From the NCBI RefSeq assembly GCF_016765775.1, contig NZ_JAESVN010000001.1, forward strand, positions 62,001-126,000: DNA of 64,000 nt. The letters are read 5' to 3'. This document shows positions 26,570-33,415 of the stretch, one piece after another. Under the pieces are notes generated by a model. That model was not told the origin of the DNA, searched no databases, and saw only the letters and a list, made by a program, of their open reading frames with translations. Position 1 is the stretch's first letter; the number at the start of each line of letters is the position of its first letter. This DNA is from Szabonella alba (lineage in GTDB: Bacteria > Pseudomonadota > Alphaproteobacteria > Rhodobacterales > Rhodobacteraceae). The translations under genes and the position numbers were made by a program.

Positions 26570-26646
26570 GGGCCTGTAGCTCAATTGGTCAGAGCAGGGC
26601 GCTCATAACGCCTTGGTTGGGGGTTCGAGTCCCTCCGGGCCTACCA
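26570..26646 (+). tRNA. tRNA with CAU anticodon, probably tRNA-Ile2 (lysidine type)
   Basis: A 77-nt cloverleaf with D stem GCTC/GAGC, anticodon stem GGGCG/CGCCT, loop CTCATAA (anticodon CAU), T loop TTCGAGT and encoded CCA. The C4-G69 and C5-G68 pairs and the resemblance to bacterial tRNA-Ile2 favour TilS-modified Ile2 over elongator Met; it is not an initiator. The first acceptor pair is G1-U72, which is unusual. Its last 16 bases form the left attachment site of the island. Confidence 0.85.
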
Positions 26647-26648
26647 AA
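26631..26648. repeat. attL: island direct repeat at the tRNA 3' end
   Basis: CCCTCCGGGCCTACCAAA covers the T-stem 3' strand, acceptor and CCA of the tRNA and two further bases. The same 18 bases recur at 33331-33348, exactly 6,700 bp away. Beyond it both sites continue with CCCCA, offset by one A. Confidence 0.88.
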
Positions 26649-26687
26649 CCCCATCTATTTTTCCTTCTATGGTTCGACATTCAAAGA

Positions 26688-26714
26688 CCGACTTTTCGAC
26701 AAAAGTTGGTTTTT
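26688..26714 (+). terminator. Rho-independent terminator after the tRNA
   Basis: CCGACTTTT (26688-26696) pairs with AAAAGTTGG (26701-26709; one G-T) around CGAC and is followed by TTTTT. It lies inside the island and supplies a new terminator for the tRNA. Confidence 0.8.
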
Positions 26715-26960
26715 GAGGATCATGGGCTTGCAGTAAACGCTTTTTGCCGATTCTAGTGTTCCCCGCCTGACGCAAGACGCCCTGCGTCGCCGTCGAACCC
26801 ATCAGCGATATTCAGGCGTCCCGTAGCATGGAAGGCCCTTTCGCAGGTGCGGCAACGCGATCGGCCCTAAGCCGACGGTCGGTCTAGTCGGATGCCGCAC
26901 CTTCACCGGCCGAAAGGTGCCGTTCATTCTCTTGCTACATTAACCCCTTAAACGCGCCAA
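26715..26960. other. non-coding left end of the island
   Basis: With the terminator before it, this makes a gap of 314 bp between the tRNA and the lrp stop, with no supported gene. It contains a perfect 9-bp inverted repeat, GGTGCGGCA (26846-26854) and TGCCGCACC (26893-26901), separated by 38 bp that include a GCCGACGGTCGG-like hairpin. It could be a bidirectional structure ending the minus-strand cys operon or a recombinase accessory site. Confidence 0.4.
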
Positions 26961-27455
26961 TCAGGTTGCAGAAGTGTCGATGGGCAACACAGTTGTCGAT
27001 TTCATGCGTTCCATCGAGAATTTGGAGGTCACGTTCCGGCAAGGCACGCGCTTCGTCAAGTCGAGGTAAAGGGCATCGTAGGCGGACATGCCGCTTACCA
27101 CCACTTTCAGCAGATAGTCGACTTCGCCCGCCATGCGGTGAACCTCTTGGATTTCGGGATAGTCCGCGACCACTCCGGCAAAGGAAGCACGCCATTCCGG
27201 TGTGTGGTCGGCGGCCTCGATCTCGACAAAGACGCACAGGCCAAGGCCGATGGATACCGGGTCGACGATAGCGACCCGGCCAGTGATCACCCCCGCCGCT
27301 TCAAGCTTTTGCACCCGCTTCCAGCAAGGGGTCTGCGACAGGCCGACACGTTCGGCTAGCTGCGTCACAGGAAGGGTCGCATCCTGCATCAACTCATGCA
27401 GTATTTTCCGGTCGATCCGGTCGAGTGTCGGTGGCGGTGCGGGAACTCCGGTCAT
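26961..27455 (-). CDS. Lrp/AsnC family transcriptional regulator
   Basis: 164-residue regulator. A helix-turn-helix lies at about 12-60 ([15 protein letters not shown], then [20 protein letters not shown]). A C-terminal RAM/AsnC ligand domain (about 75-155) carries [17 protein letters not shown]. Its ATG overlaps the cysA stop by 4 nt (ATGA), so it is translationally coupled to the sulfate transporter. This is unusual because Lrp-type regulators normally stand alone or divergent from their targets. It may sense a sulfur amino acid (inference). Confidence 0.93.
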   Translation of the reverse strand: MTGVPAPPPTLDRIDRKILHELMQDATLPVTQLAERVGLSQTPCWKRVQKLEAAGVITGRVAIVDPVSIGLGLCVFVEIEAADHTPEWRASFAGVVADYPEIQEVHRMAGEVDYLLKVVVSGMSAYDALYLDLTKRVPCRNVTSKFSMERMKSTTVLPIDTSAT

Positions 27456-28171
27456 GCCGATATGAACTCCCTGACGAATTCGGTCTTCGGCCTGGCACGG
27501 ATATCCTCGGGTTTGCCCACCTGTTCGATCCGGCCCATCGACATGACCACCACCAGATCGGCCAGTTCCATGGCCTCCTCCTGATCATGGGTGACGAAAA
27601 TGCTGGTCAATCCGGTGGTATCATGGATGTCGCGCAAGCCTTGACGCAGTTCGCGTCGCACTTTGGCATCCAGCGCGCCGAAGGGTTCATCCAGCAGCAT
27701 CATCCGTGGTTCGATTGCCAGCGCACGCGCCAGCGCCACCCGCTGACGCTGGCCGCCCGACAGCTGGCTGGGGTAGCGCGCGCCGATGTCGGGCAGCTTG
27801 ATCAGCTCCAAAAGCTTGGTCACGCGGCGCGCAATCTCGGCCGTTTGCGGGCGCGACTTGCGGGGGCGGGCACGCAGACCATAGGCGATGTTGTCGAACA
27901 CCGTCATGTGCCGGAACAGAGCATAGGACTGGAACACGAACCCCGCCCGGCGGTCCTGCACGCTGAGATTGGTGGCATCCGCGCCATCAAACAGCACACG
28001 TCCTGCGGTTGGAAACTCGAGGCCCCCGAGGATGCGCAAAAGCGTCGTCTTGCCCGACCCGGACGGCCCCAGCAGAGCAACCAGCGTCCCCGAGGGGATG
28101 GACAACGACACGGGATGCAAGGCTGCGGTGGTGCCGAAGTCCTTGGAAATCTCTTCAATCTCGATGTTCAT
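27452..28171 (-). CDS. cysA: sulfate/thiosulfate ABC transporter ATP-binding protein (short form)
   Basis: 239-residue ATPase. Walker A is GPSGSGKTT, the signature is [15 protein letters not shown], Walker B is [12 protein letters not shown] and the H-loop is FVTHDQEEA. Typical CysA is about 340-360 residues; this one stops right after the nucleotide-binding domain ([11 protein letters not shown]) and so lacks the C-terminal TOBE/regulatory domain. The stop overlaps lrp, so the short form is not a simple frameshift within the last codons. The start at 28171 ([13 protein letters not shown]) is family-like. It is the third transporter component after cysW. Confidence 0.93.
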   Translation of the reverse strand: MNIEIEEISKDFGTTAALHPVSLSIPSGTLVALLGPSGSGKTTLLRILGGLEFPTAGRVLFDGADATNLSVQDRRAGFVFQSYALFRHMTVFDNIAYGLRARPRKSRPQTAEIARRVTKLLELIKLPDIGARYPSQLSGGQRQRVALARALAIEPRMMLLDEPFGALDAKVRRELRQGLRDIHDTTGLTSIFVTHDQEEAMELADLVVVMSMGRIEQVGKPEDIRARPKTEFVREFISA

Positions 28172-28182
28172 GGCGGTCTCCA

Positions 28183-29061
28183 TCAATGCCGGTAGGTGGC
28201 GGCCAACTGGTCGGCGTAGCGCCATTCCAGAGCCGTCTTGAGGGTCAGGGTCACAAAGGCCAGAAGCGCCAGAAGGCCCGCCATCGTGAAAGCCGCGACC
28301 GAGAGGTATTCGTTATAGAACATCTCGATCATCAGCGGCATCGTGGTGGTCTGGCCCCGGATCTTGCCCGAGACCACGGCGACCGCGCCGAACTCGCCCA
28401 TCGCGCGGGCGTTGCAGAGCAGCACTCCATAAAGCAGTGCCCAGCGAATGTTGGGCAGCGTGACGGTCAGGAAGGTGCGCCAGCCGGATGCGCCGAGGGT
28501 CAGCGCCGCTTCCTCCTCGGCCCGGCCCTGTTCCAGCATCACCGGGATCAGCTCGCGCGCGACGAAGGGGAAGGTGATGAACAGTGTGGCCAGCACGATG
28601 CCGGGCACCGCAAAGACAACCGGAAAGCCATTCGCCACCAGCCACGCCCCGAGCGCTGAGTTCGCACCGAACATCAGCACGAACAGCAGGCCCGCCACGA
28701 CGGGAGAGACCGAGAACGGCAGGTCAATCAGGGTGATGACCCACGCCTTGCCGCGCCAGTCGAACTTGGTGATGGCCCATGCGGCCGCAATGCCGAAGAC
28801 GGCGTTCAGCGGCACGGTGATTGCGGCTACCAGCAGCGTCAGCCGGATCGCGGCCTGCGCATCGGGTTCGGACAGGGAGGCCACCGCAAAAGCCCAGCCG
28901 CGCCGCAGCGCCTCGTCAAAGACCGCGAACAGGGGCGCAAACAGCAGCACCGTCAGGACAGCAAGGCAGAACGCGATCAGCGCCCACTTCACCATCGTGG
29001 GCTCTGTCGTTGCCGGGCGAAAGGCGCGGGGGCGGGAGGAGATGGTCAGGGTATCGGTCAT
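28183..29061 (-). CDS. cysW: sulfate ABC transporter permease CysW
   Basis: 292-residue inner-membrane permease with about six helices. The EAA loop is [24 protein letters not shown]-like (about residues 180-200), preceded by [10 protein letters not shown] and followed by [12 protein letters not shown], typical of CysW. The start was chosen at [10 protein letters not shown] (29061). An upstream ATG 12 bp earlier is possible. It has 11-bp spacers to cysT upstream and cysA downstream. Confidence 0.94.
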   Translation of the reverse strand: MTDTLTISSRPRAFRPATTEPTMVKWALIAFCLAVLTVLLFAPLFAVFDEALRRGWAFAVASLSEPDAQAAIRLTLLVAAITVPLNAVFGIAAAWAITKFDWRGKAWVITLIDLPFSVSPVVAGLLFVLMFGANSALGAWLVANGFPVVFAVPGIVLATLFITFPFVARELIPVMLEQGRAEEEAALTLGASGWRTFLTVTLPNIRWALLYGVLLCNARAMGEFGAVAVVSGKIRGQTTTMPLMIEMFYNEYLSVAAFTMAGLLALLAFVTLTLKTALEWRYADQLAATYRH

Positions 29062-29072
29062 GATGTCCTCCA

Positions 29073-29924
29073 TTACACCGCGCCCATGCGGCGGCGGCTC
29101 CAGATCTGGATGAGGTTGATGGCCAAGAGCAGCGCGAAGGAGATCGTCAGCATCGCGATGGCGATTGCGACGGCACCGTCATAGTCGAACTCCTCAAGCC
29201 GGATGACGATCAGCAAGGGCGCGATCTCGGTCACGTTGGGCAGGTTGCCCGCGATGAAAATGACCGACCCGTACTCCCCCACCGACCGGGCGAGCGCGAG
29301 GGCGAACCCTGTCAGCGCCGCGGGGGCCAGCATCGGCAGAACCACATGGGTCAACGTGCGCAGTCGGCTGGCGCCGAGGGTTGCGCTGGCTTCCTCGGTC
29401 TCGCGGTCGATTTCCTCGATCACCGGCTGCACGGTGCGGACCACGAAGGGCAGGCCCACGAAGATCAGCGCGATCCAGATGCCAAGCTCGGTATAGGCAA
29501 CACGGACGCCGAAGGTGTCCTGGATTACCGACCCGAACACTCCGTTCGGCGCATAGATCGCCGTCAGGGCGATGCCAGCAACGGCCGTGGGCAAGGCGAA
29601 AGGCAGATCGACGGCCGCATCGATCAAGCGCTTGCCCGGAAATCGGTAGCGCACCAGCACCCACGCCAGGATCACACCGAAGACAAGGTTGAACAGCGAG
29701 GCGATCAACGCGGCGCGAAAGCTCAGTTCCAGCGCCGACCAGACGCGGGGGCGGTTCACAACATCCCAGATCCCGCCCGCACCGAAGCCGACAAACCCGC
29801 GCCACAGCAGCACCGTCATGGGGATCAGAACCACCACCGACAGCATGGTCAGCATGATCCCGAATGAAAGCCCCCACCCCGGCATCGGGGTGGGCGACCG
29901 CAATGTGAAAGAGCGCACGGTCAT
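29073..29924 (-). CDS. cysT: sulfate ABC transporter permease CysT (CysU)
   Basis: 283-residue inner-membrane permease with six helices. LPFALPTAVAGIAL and the EAA-loop segment EEIDRETEEASATLGAS are diagnostic, as is SVGEYGSVIFIAGNLP near the C-terminus. It begins one base after the sbp stop and forms the translocation pore with CysW. Confidence 0.95.
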   Translation of the reverse strand: MTVRSFTLRSPTPMPGWGLSFGIMLTMLSVVVLIPMTVLLWRGFVGFGAGGIWDVVNRPRVWSALELSFRAALIASLFNLVFGVILAWVLVRYRFPGKRLIDAAVDLPFALPTAVAGIALTAIYAPNGVFGSVIQDTFGVRVAYTELGIWIALIFVGLPFVVRTVQPVIEEIDRETEEASATLGASRLRTLTHVVLPMLAPAALTGFALALARSVGEYGSVIFIAGNLPNVTEIAPLLIVIRLEEFDYDGAVAIAIAMLTISFALLLAINLIQIWSRRRMGAV

Positions 29925-29925
29925 C

Positions 29926-31065
29926 TTACTGCGCCTGATAGATCTGGTCGAAGATGCCGCCGTCGCCGAAATGCTCGGGCTGCACGACCGCCCAGCCGCC
30001 GAAATCTGCGATGGTCAGGCGCACCAGATCGGGAAAGCGCGCCACATCCTCTGGATCGGCCGCAGATGTATCCCAGGCGCGGTAGTAATGCCGCAGCGCC
30101 ATGGCTTGTGCTGGGGGGCTATAGAGCTGTTCCAGATAGGCCGTCGCCAGCGCCCGCGTGGCGTCGTCGGGGATATTGCCCTCGACCAGTGCTACTGGTG
30201 GTTCGGCCAGCACCGAGACGGACGGCACCACAATGTCGAACTGGTCCTCGCCCAGTTCTGCCAGCGCAAGATAGGCCTCATTCTCCCAGGCCAGCAGCAC
30301 ATCACCCAGACCCCGCTGCGCGAAGGTGGTGGTCGATCCGCGTGCAGCGGTATCAAGCACCGGGACGTTGCGATAGATCGCGCCGACGAATTCCTGCGGA
30401 TCAAGGCCGTTGCGTTCCGCGTAGCCCCAGGCGGCGAGGTAGTTCCACCGCGCCCCGCCGCTGGTCTTGGGGTTCGGCGTGATGACCTGCACGCCGTCGC
30501 GGATCAGGTCGTCCCAGTCCTGGATGCCCAGCGGGTTGCCCTGCCGCACCAGGAACACGATGGTCGAGGTGTAGGGCGAGGCATTGTGTGGCAGGCGGGA
30601 TTGCCAATCTTCGGGGATACGCCCTGTTCGCGTTGCGATGGCATCAATGTCGCCGGCCAACGCCAGTGTCACCACTTGCGCGTTGAGGCCGTCGATCACC
30701 GCCCGGGCCTGTGCGCCCGATCCGCCATGCGACGTCTGGATTTCCGGGCGCGGTTTGCCTTGCGCCACCCACCAGTCAGCGAACCAGACATTGTACTCGC
30801 GATAGAACTCACGCGTCGGGTCATAGCTGACGTTCAAGAGCGTCTGGGCCGAGACTTGTGGCGCAGCTGCTGTCAGCGATGAAAGACCGATCAGTGCGGC
30901 AGCGACAAACGCTTTCCATCCCCCTGCCCGCTGCAACACGCGTGCAAGTGGATGACCTGCAACCTGGCTGCCCCCCGCTTCGATCAGGAGACGGCCATCA
31001 GGCAGCCGTTTGATCAGCGGACCCTGTGCCTGGACATGGGACGAGATGGCTACGGTGTGGATCAT
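29926..31065 (-). CDS. sbp: periplasmic sulfate-binding protein with N-terminal extension
   Basis: 379-residue binding protein of the Sbp/CysP family. TLLNVSYDPTREFYREYN begins the mature part and SHGGSGAQARAVI, LALAGDIDAIA and NPKTSGGARWNYL are family motifs. The Sec signal (hydrophobic 52-68, cleavage near Ala73-Gln74) is preceded by about 50 hydrophilic residues; usual Sbp signals start within the first 5-10. The ATG at 31065 has an excellent Shine-Dalgarno (caggaggtcc), and no Met lies between residue 1 and the signal core, so the extension looks real. It is the first gene of the sbp-cysT-cysW-cysA-lrp operon. Confidence 0.92.
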   Translation of the reverse strand: MIHTVAISSHVQAQGPLIKRLPDGRLLIEAGGSQVAGHPLARVLQRAGGWKAFVAAALIGLSSLTAAAPQVSAQTLLNVSYDPTREFYREYNVWFADWWVAQGKPRPEIQTSHGGSGAQARAVIDGLNAQVVTLALAGDIDAIATRTGRIPEDWQSRLPHNASPYTSTIVFLVRQGNPLGIQDWDDLIRDGVQVITPNPKTSGGARWNYLAAWGYAERNGLDPQEFVGAIYRNVPVLDTAARGSTTTFAQRGLGDVLLAWENEAYLALAELGEDQFDIVVPSVSVLAEPPVALVEGNIPDDATRALATAYLEQLYSPPAQAMALRHYYRAWDTSAADPEDVARFPDLVRLTIADFGGWAVVQPEHFGDGGIFDQIYQAQ

Positions 31066-31148
31066 GGCTAGGACCTCCTGTCAGATCGGAGGCACCCCGC
31101 CTCCATGTCGATAATCACGACAGAGATGGTCGAGAAAAGCAATGAAAT

Positions 31149-31170
31149 AATCACGTCAAAGTTTGTCGTG
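31149..31170 (-). promoter_or_regulatory. candidate Rrf2 operator upstream of sbp
   Basis: AATCACGTCAAA-N5-TCGTG on the plus strand, about 85 bp upstream of the sbp start. In the direction of sbp transcription it reads CACGA-N5-TTTGACGTGATT and includes a -35-like TTGACG. The same 22-bp pattern with identical spacing precedes the Rrf2 gene at 31724-31745. Confidence 0.6.
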
Positions 31171-31220
31171 AAAAGAGGGGATCCTTCTCCTGCTGATCAC
31201 TCAGGCAGTGAGTGTGTTCT

Positions 31221-31685
31221 TCAAATCCCGATTTGACGTGCCGCAGTCGCGGGTTTTCCCGATTCGGGCCGATCCATCAAGTCAGCGAGCGTGAGGGACT
31301 CGATCAGAAGCAGGTAGGACCAGAACACCTGGCCGAAGACCTGTCTCAGTCGGCACGCTTCCTCGTCAGGGCAGTCATCGCATTTCTGATAGGCGCGGCG
31401 CGACAGGCATGGCAACGGCGCGATGGGCCCGTCGATCAGCCGCATGATTTCGCTGAGGGGAACCTCGCGAGGGTCCTTGATCAGGATGTATCCGCCATGG
31501 CGACCACGTGCAGAAGCAATGAAGCCAGCGTTCCGGATCTCCAACAGGATATGTTCGAGGAACCGCTTCGGCGTATCCGACCGCGTGGCGATCTCTTCGA
31601 TCCGCAACGGTCTACCCTCGCCCGCCCGTTCAGCAGCGAGTTCCATGAGGGCCTTGAGGGCGTACTTCATCTTTTGCGTGATCAT
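31221..31685 (-). CDS. Rrf2 family transcriptional regulator with four clustered cysteines
   Basis: 154-residue regulator starting MITQKMKYALKALMELA. It has a winged helix (about 1-70, including RFLEHILLEIRNAGFI and RGRHGGY) and a dimerisation helix. Cysteines at 93, 102, 105 and 111 lie in the region that binds the Fe-S cluster in IscR, NsrR and RirA. The C-x8-C-x2-C-x5-C spacing differs from the C-x5-C-x5-C of IscR and the C-x7-C-x5-C of RirA. Its position upstream of sbp and the motif shared by both promoters suggest a sulfur-status repressor. An alternative start 30 bp upstream is less family-like. Confidence 0.92.
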   Translation of the reverse strand: MITQKMKYALKALMELAAERAGEGRPLRIEEIATRSDTPKRFLEHILLEIRNAGFIASARGRHGGYILIKDPREVPLSEIMRLIDGPIAPLPCLSRRAYQKCDDCPDEEACRLRQVFGQVFWSYLLLIESLTLADLMDRPESGKPATAARQIGI

Positions 31686-31723
31686 GACCTTGAATACGCC
31701 CCGATGCGGTGTCACTCAATACA

Positions 31724-31745
31724 AATCACGTCAAACCCTATCGTG
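31724..31745 (-). promoter_or_regulatory. candidate Rrf2 operator upstream of its own gene
   Basis: AATCACGTCAAA-N5-TCGTG, matching the site before sbp in all 17 fixed positions and in spacing, about 40 bp upstream of the Rrf2 start. This suggests autoregulation. Confidence 0.6.
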
Positions 31746-31845
31746 TATCTGATCAATCACTTTGTCCGACGCGAAGAGTTGATCGGAAAGGGTCCGTAAG
31801 ACCGGCCACCGGCATGGTTGCGAACGGCGGCTCAGCCATATGCTA

Positions 31846-32466
31846 GGGTCAGGACCCATTGATCTGCTTGAGGCCGCGGCGGCAGCGTGATTCAATCTCC
31901 CGAACTGACGGGGGTGATGATGAGCAACCTTTTCTGGCTGACTGACGCGCAGATGGACCGGCTTCGGCCGTTGTTTCCCAAGAGCCACGGCAAGCCGCGC
32001 GTGGATGATAGGCGCGTTTTGAGCGGCATAATCTTCATCAATCGCAATGGCTTGCGCTGGTGTGATACCCCAAAGGAATACGGCCCCGCCAAGACCCTTC
32101 ACAACCGCTGGAAACGATGGGGCGAGAAGGGCATTTTCGCGAGGATGATGCACGGCCTTGCGTCGGAGGCAGCCGTTCCGAAGACTGTGATGATCGACGC
32201 GACCTATCTGAAGGCGCACCGCACGGCGAGCAGCCTGCGGTCGAAAAAGGGGGGGCCGAGGACCAGCGGGGGCGCGCGATCGGCCGAACCAAAGGTGGCA
32301 TGAACACTAAGCTGCATGCCGTCACCGATGCTGATGGGCGCCCGATCCAGTTCTTCATGACCGCGGGTCAGGTCAGTGACTACACCGGTGCTGCAGCCCT
32401 GCTGAACAGCTTGCCCTCAGCAAATTGGCTGCTGGCCGATCGCGGCTATGACGCCGACTGGTTCAG
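31846..32466 (+). mobile_element. truncated IS5-family (IS427-group-like) insertion sequence
   Basis: The left end is probably at GGGTCAGGACCCA (31846-31858) after a CTA target-like sequence. The transposase frame follows and breaks off after DADWFRDP, about two thirds through, with loss of the C-terminal catalytic Glu region and of the right inverted repeat. It cannot transpose by itself. Confidence 0.7.
31917..32466 (+). pseudogene. IS5-family transposase, frameshifted and 3'-truncated
   Basis: The first frame encodes MSNLFWLTDAQMDRLRPLFP through MIDATYLKAHRTASS, containing the first catalytic Asp (MIDAT). At A5G7 (32244-32255), a plausible programmed-frameshift site of this IS group, the sequence continues in the next frame with GRTKGGMNTKLHAVTDADGR and LLADRGYDADWFRD, the second catalytic Asp. 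Homology ends there. The DDE motif is therefore incomplete. Confidence 0.82.
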
Positions 32467-32683
32467 AGATCCTGCTCAACGGAGCCGGTCCATCGCTTCT
32501 GGGCGTCCGAGGTCGCATGACCCCGCCTCGGACTTGCTCGCTACTTGCGACACCAGGTCAGGTGCCGGAGACCCTGCTTCGAGCTTTCGGGATGCAGGTT
32601 GGCCTATGGTCTCACCCCGTGGCAGGCCGTCTTCTGTGTCGTGCGCCACCGTCTGAACCGTCCAAACGACACAGTTCCGCCGA
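32467..32683. other. unassigned DNA between the IS remnant and two small island genes
   Basis: 217 bp without a recognisable protein in any frame. Short open frames exist on the plus strand but have no family features and run antisense to the start of the neighbouring gene. It may be debris of the deleted IS end or of the element's core genes. Confidence 0.4.
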
Positions 32684-32911
32684 TCAGGCGCGGTTTCCGT
32701 CGCCCTCCTCGATCAGTTCATGTTGCGGGCCGTAGAACAGTTCATCCGTCATGCGCTGCATGATCGAGAGCTGCTTTGCCGACGGTCTCCACCATGGCTT
32801 TTCGGCCTTGGCGGCAATCTCACTGGCAAACTGCTGTTCCCAACGGTTCCGGGCGGCCTTCTGGACCGCATCCCAGAAGATCAGGCATTCATCGGAGCAA
32901 CGGCCCGTCAT
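32684..32911 (-). CDS. small protein of unknown function, island right end (downstream gene)
   Basis: 75 residues from an ATG that overlaps the upstream gene's stop (ATGA), starting MTGRCSDECLIFWDAVQKAA. It is helical, charged and Trp-rich (FWDAVQ, NRWEQQF, KPWWRPSAKQ), with no membrane segment, and it carries a CSDEC pair of cysteines. I do not recognise a family. It was probably part of the element's own gene set, because it is coupled to the next gene and lies beside attR. Confidence 0.6.
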   Translation of the reverse strand: MTGRCSDECLIFWDAVQKAARNRWEQQFASEIAAKAEKPWWRPSAKQLSIMQRMTDELFYGPQHELIEEGDGNRA

Positions 32912-33297
32912 GCTGCTTTGCTCCTCTGCACATAGGCGAGGAAGGAAGCGCGATCCTTGGGAGGCATGGCGTTGAAGCTGGCGAGACAATAGGCTTTGCG
33001 CTCGTCTGGCGTTGCCCATTCCGCCCAAGATGACGCCTCGTCCACAGCTGACAGAAGGAGAGGCGGGGGAGACCCTGCCATCATCCGAGTGAGGGCAGCG
33101 GACATGATCGAGGCGGCGTCCGAGGCGTGCGCATCCCGTATCGCGACCTCAAGGGCAGTTGCCAGTTGAATCCGCGTCAGATATTCTGTCAGGCGAGACG
33201 AAGGTTTTTCAGAGGCTTTTTTCTCGTTTTCAGCCCCGGTTGCGCCCGCCAGCGCGCCGGGGTTTTCGTTTTCCTGCCCCTGCGAAAGGTTCGCCAA
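32908..33297 (-). CDS. small protein of unknown function, island right end (upstream gene)
   Basis: 129 residues starting MANLSQGQENENPG. A low-complexity Gly/Glu/Asn/Lys N-terminus (1-35) is followed by a helical domain (TEYLTRIQLATALEVAIRD, SIMSAALTRMM, WATPDERKAYCLASF, FLAYVQRSK). There is no signal or membrane segment. It is only 33 bp from attR, reading inward, where element-borne recombination or regulatory genes commonly lie. No family is recognised. Confidence 0.62.
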   Translation of the reverse strand: MANLSQGQENENPGALAGATGAENEKKASEKPSSRLTEYLTRIQLATALEVAIRDAHASDAASIMSAALTRMMAGSPPPLLLSAVDEASSWAEWATPDERKAYCLASFNAMPPKDRASFLAYVQRSKAA

Positions 33298-33330
33298 GCC
33301 TGCGTCTTGTTTTTGCGGGTGATTTTCAAG

Positions 33331-33348
33331 CCCTCCGGGCCTACCAAA
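33331..33348. repeat. attR: second copy of the tRNA 3' end
   Basis: CCCTCCGGGCCTACCAAA is identical to 26631-26648. The bases in front (ttttcaag) do not match the tRNA, so this is a 3' fragment and not a second tRNA gene. Confidence 0.88.
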
Positions 33349-33360
33349 ACCCCACGCCTG

Positions 33361-33388
33361 AAAGATCCGACATCAGATGCCGGTCTTT
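33361..33388 (+). terminator. possible ancestral terminator of the CAU tRNA
   Basis: An imperfect hairpin just outside attR: AAAGA/TCTTT, CCG/CGG and CAT/ATG around CAG. If the island were removed it would lie 12 bp after the tRNA CCA end. Confidence 0.4.
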
Positions 33389-33415
33389 CCCGGCCCGCAG
33401 GCTTTGCCGCAGGTT

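Larger units (their letters stand above)
26631..33348. mobile_element. about 6.7-kb genomic island in the CAU tRNA gene
   Basis: DNA bounded by an 18-bp direct repeat of the tRNA 3' end, the classical footprint of tyrosine-recombinase integration. The content is accessory: a sulfate ABC transporter operon with two regulators, a truncated IS5-family element and two small unknown genes at the right end. No integrase, excisionase or replication gene is recognisable, so the element is probably a decayed remnant or a mobilisable passenger. The original downstream flank of the tRNA, including its likely terminator, appears to lie just beyond attR. Confidence 0.82.

Noticed and set aside
26715-26960. 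A decayed integrase gene at the left end of the island
   Set aside because: No frame shows tyrosine-recombinase motifs (such as the HxLRH or C-terminal Tyr box) and the region is only about 250 bp.
32117-32656. The second part of the transposase as a separate complete gene
   Set aside because: Only the stretch up to about 32466 is transposase-like. The rest is unrelated, and the upstream part is in another frame joined at A5G7, so it was annotated as one truncated pseudogene.
33331-33348. A second tRNA gene at the right repeat
   Set aside because: Only the 3' 16 bases of a tRNA are present; no D arm or anticodon arm precedes them. It is an attachment-site fragment.
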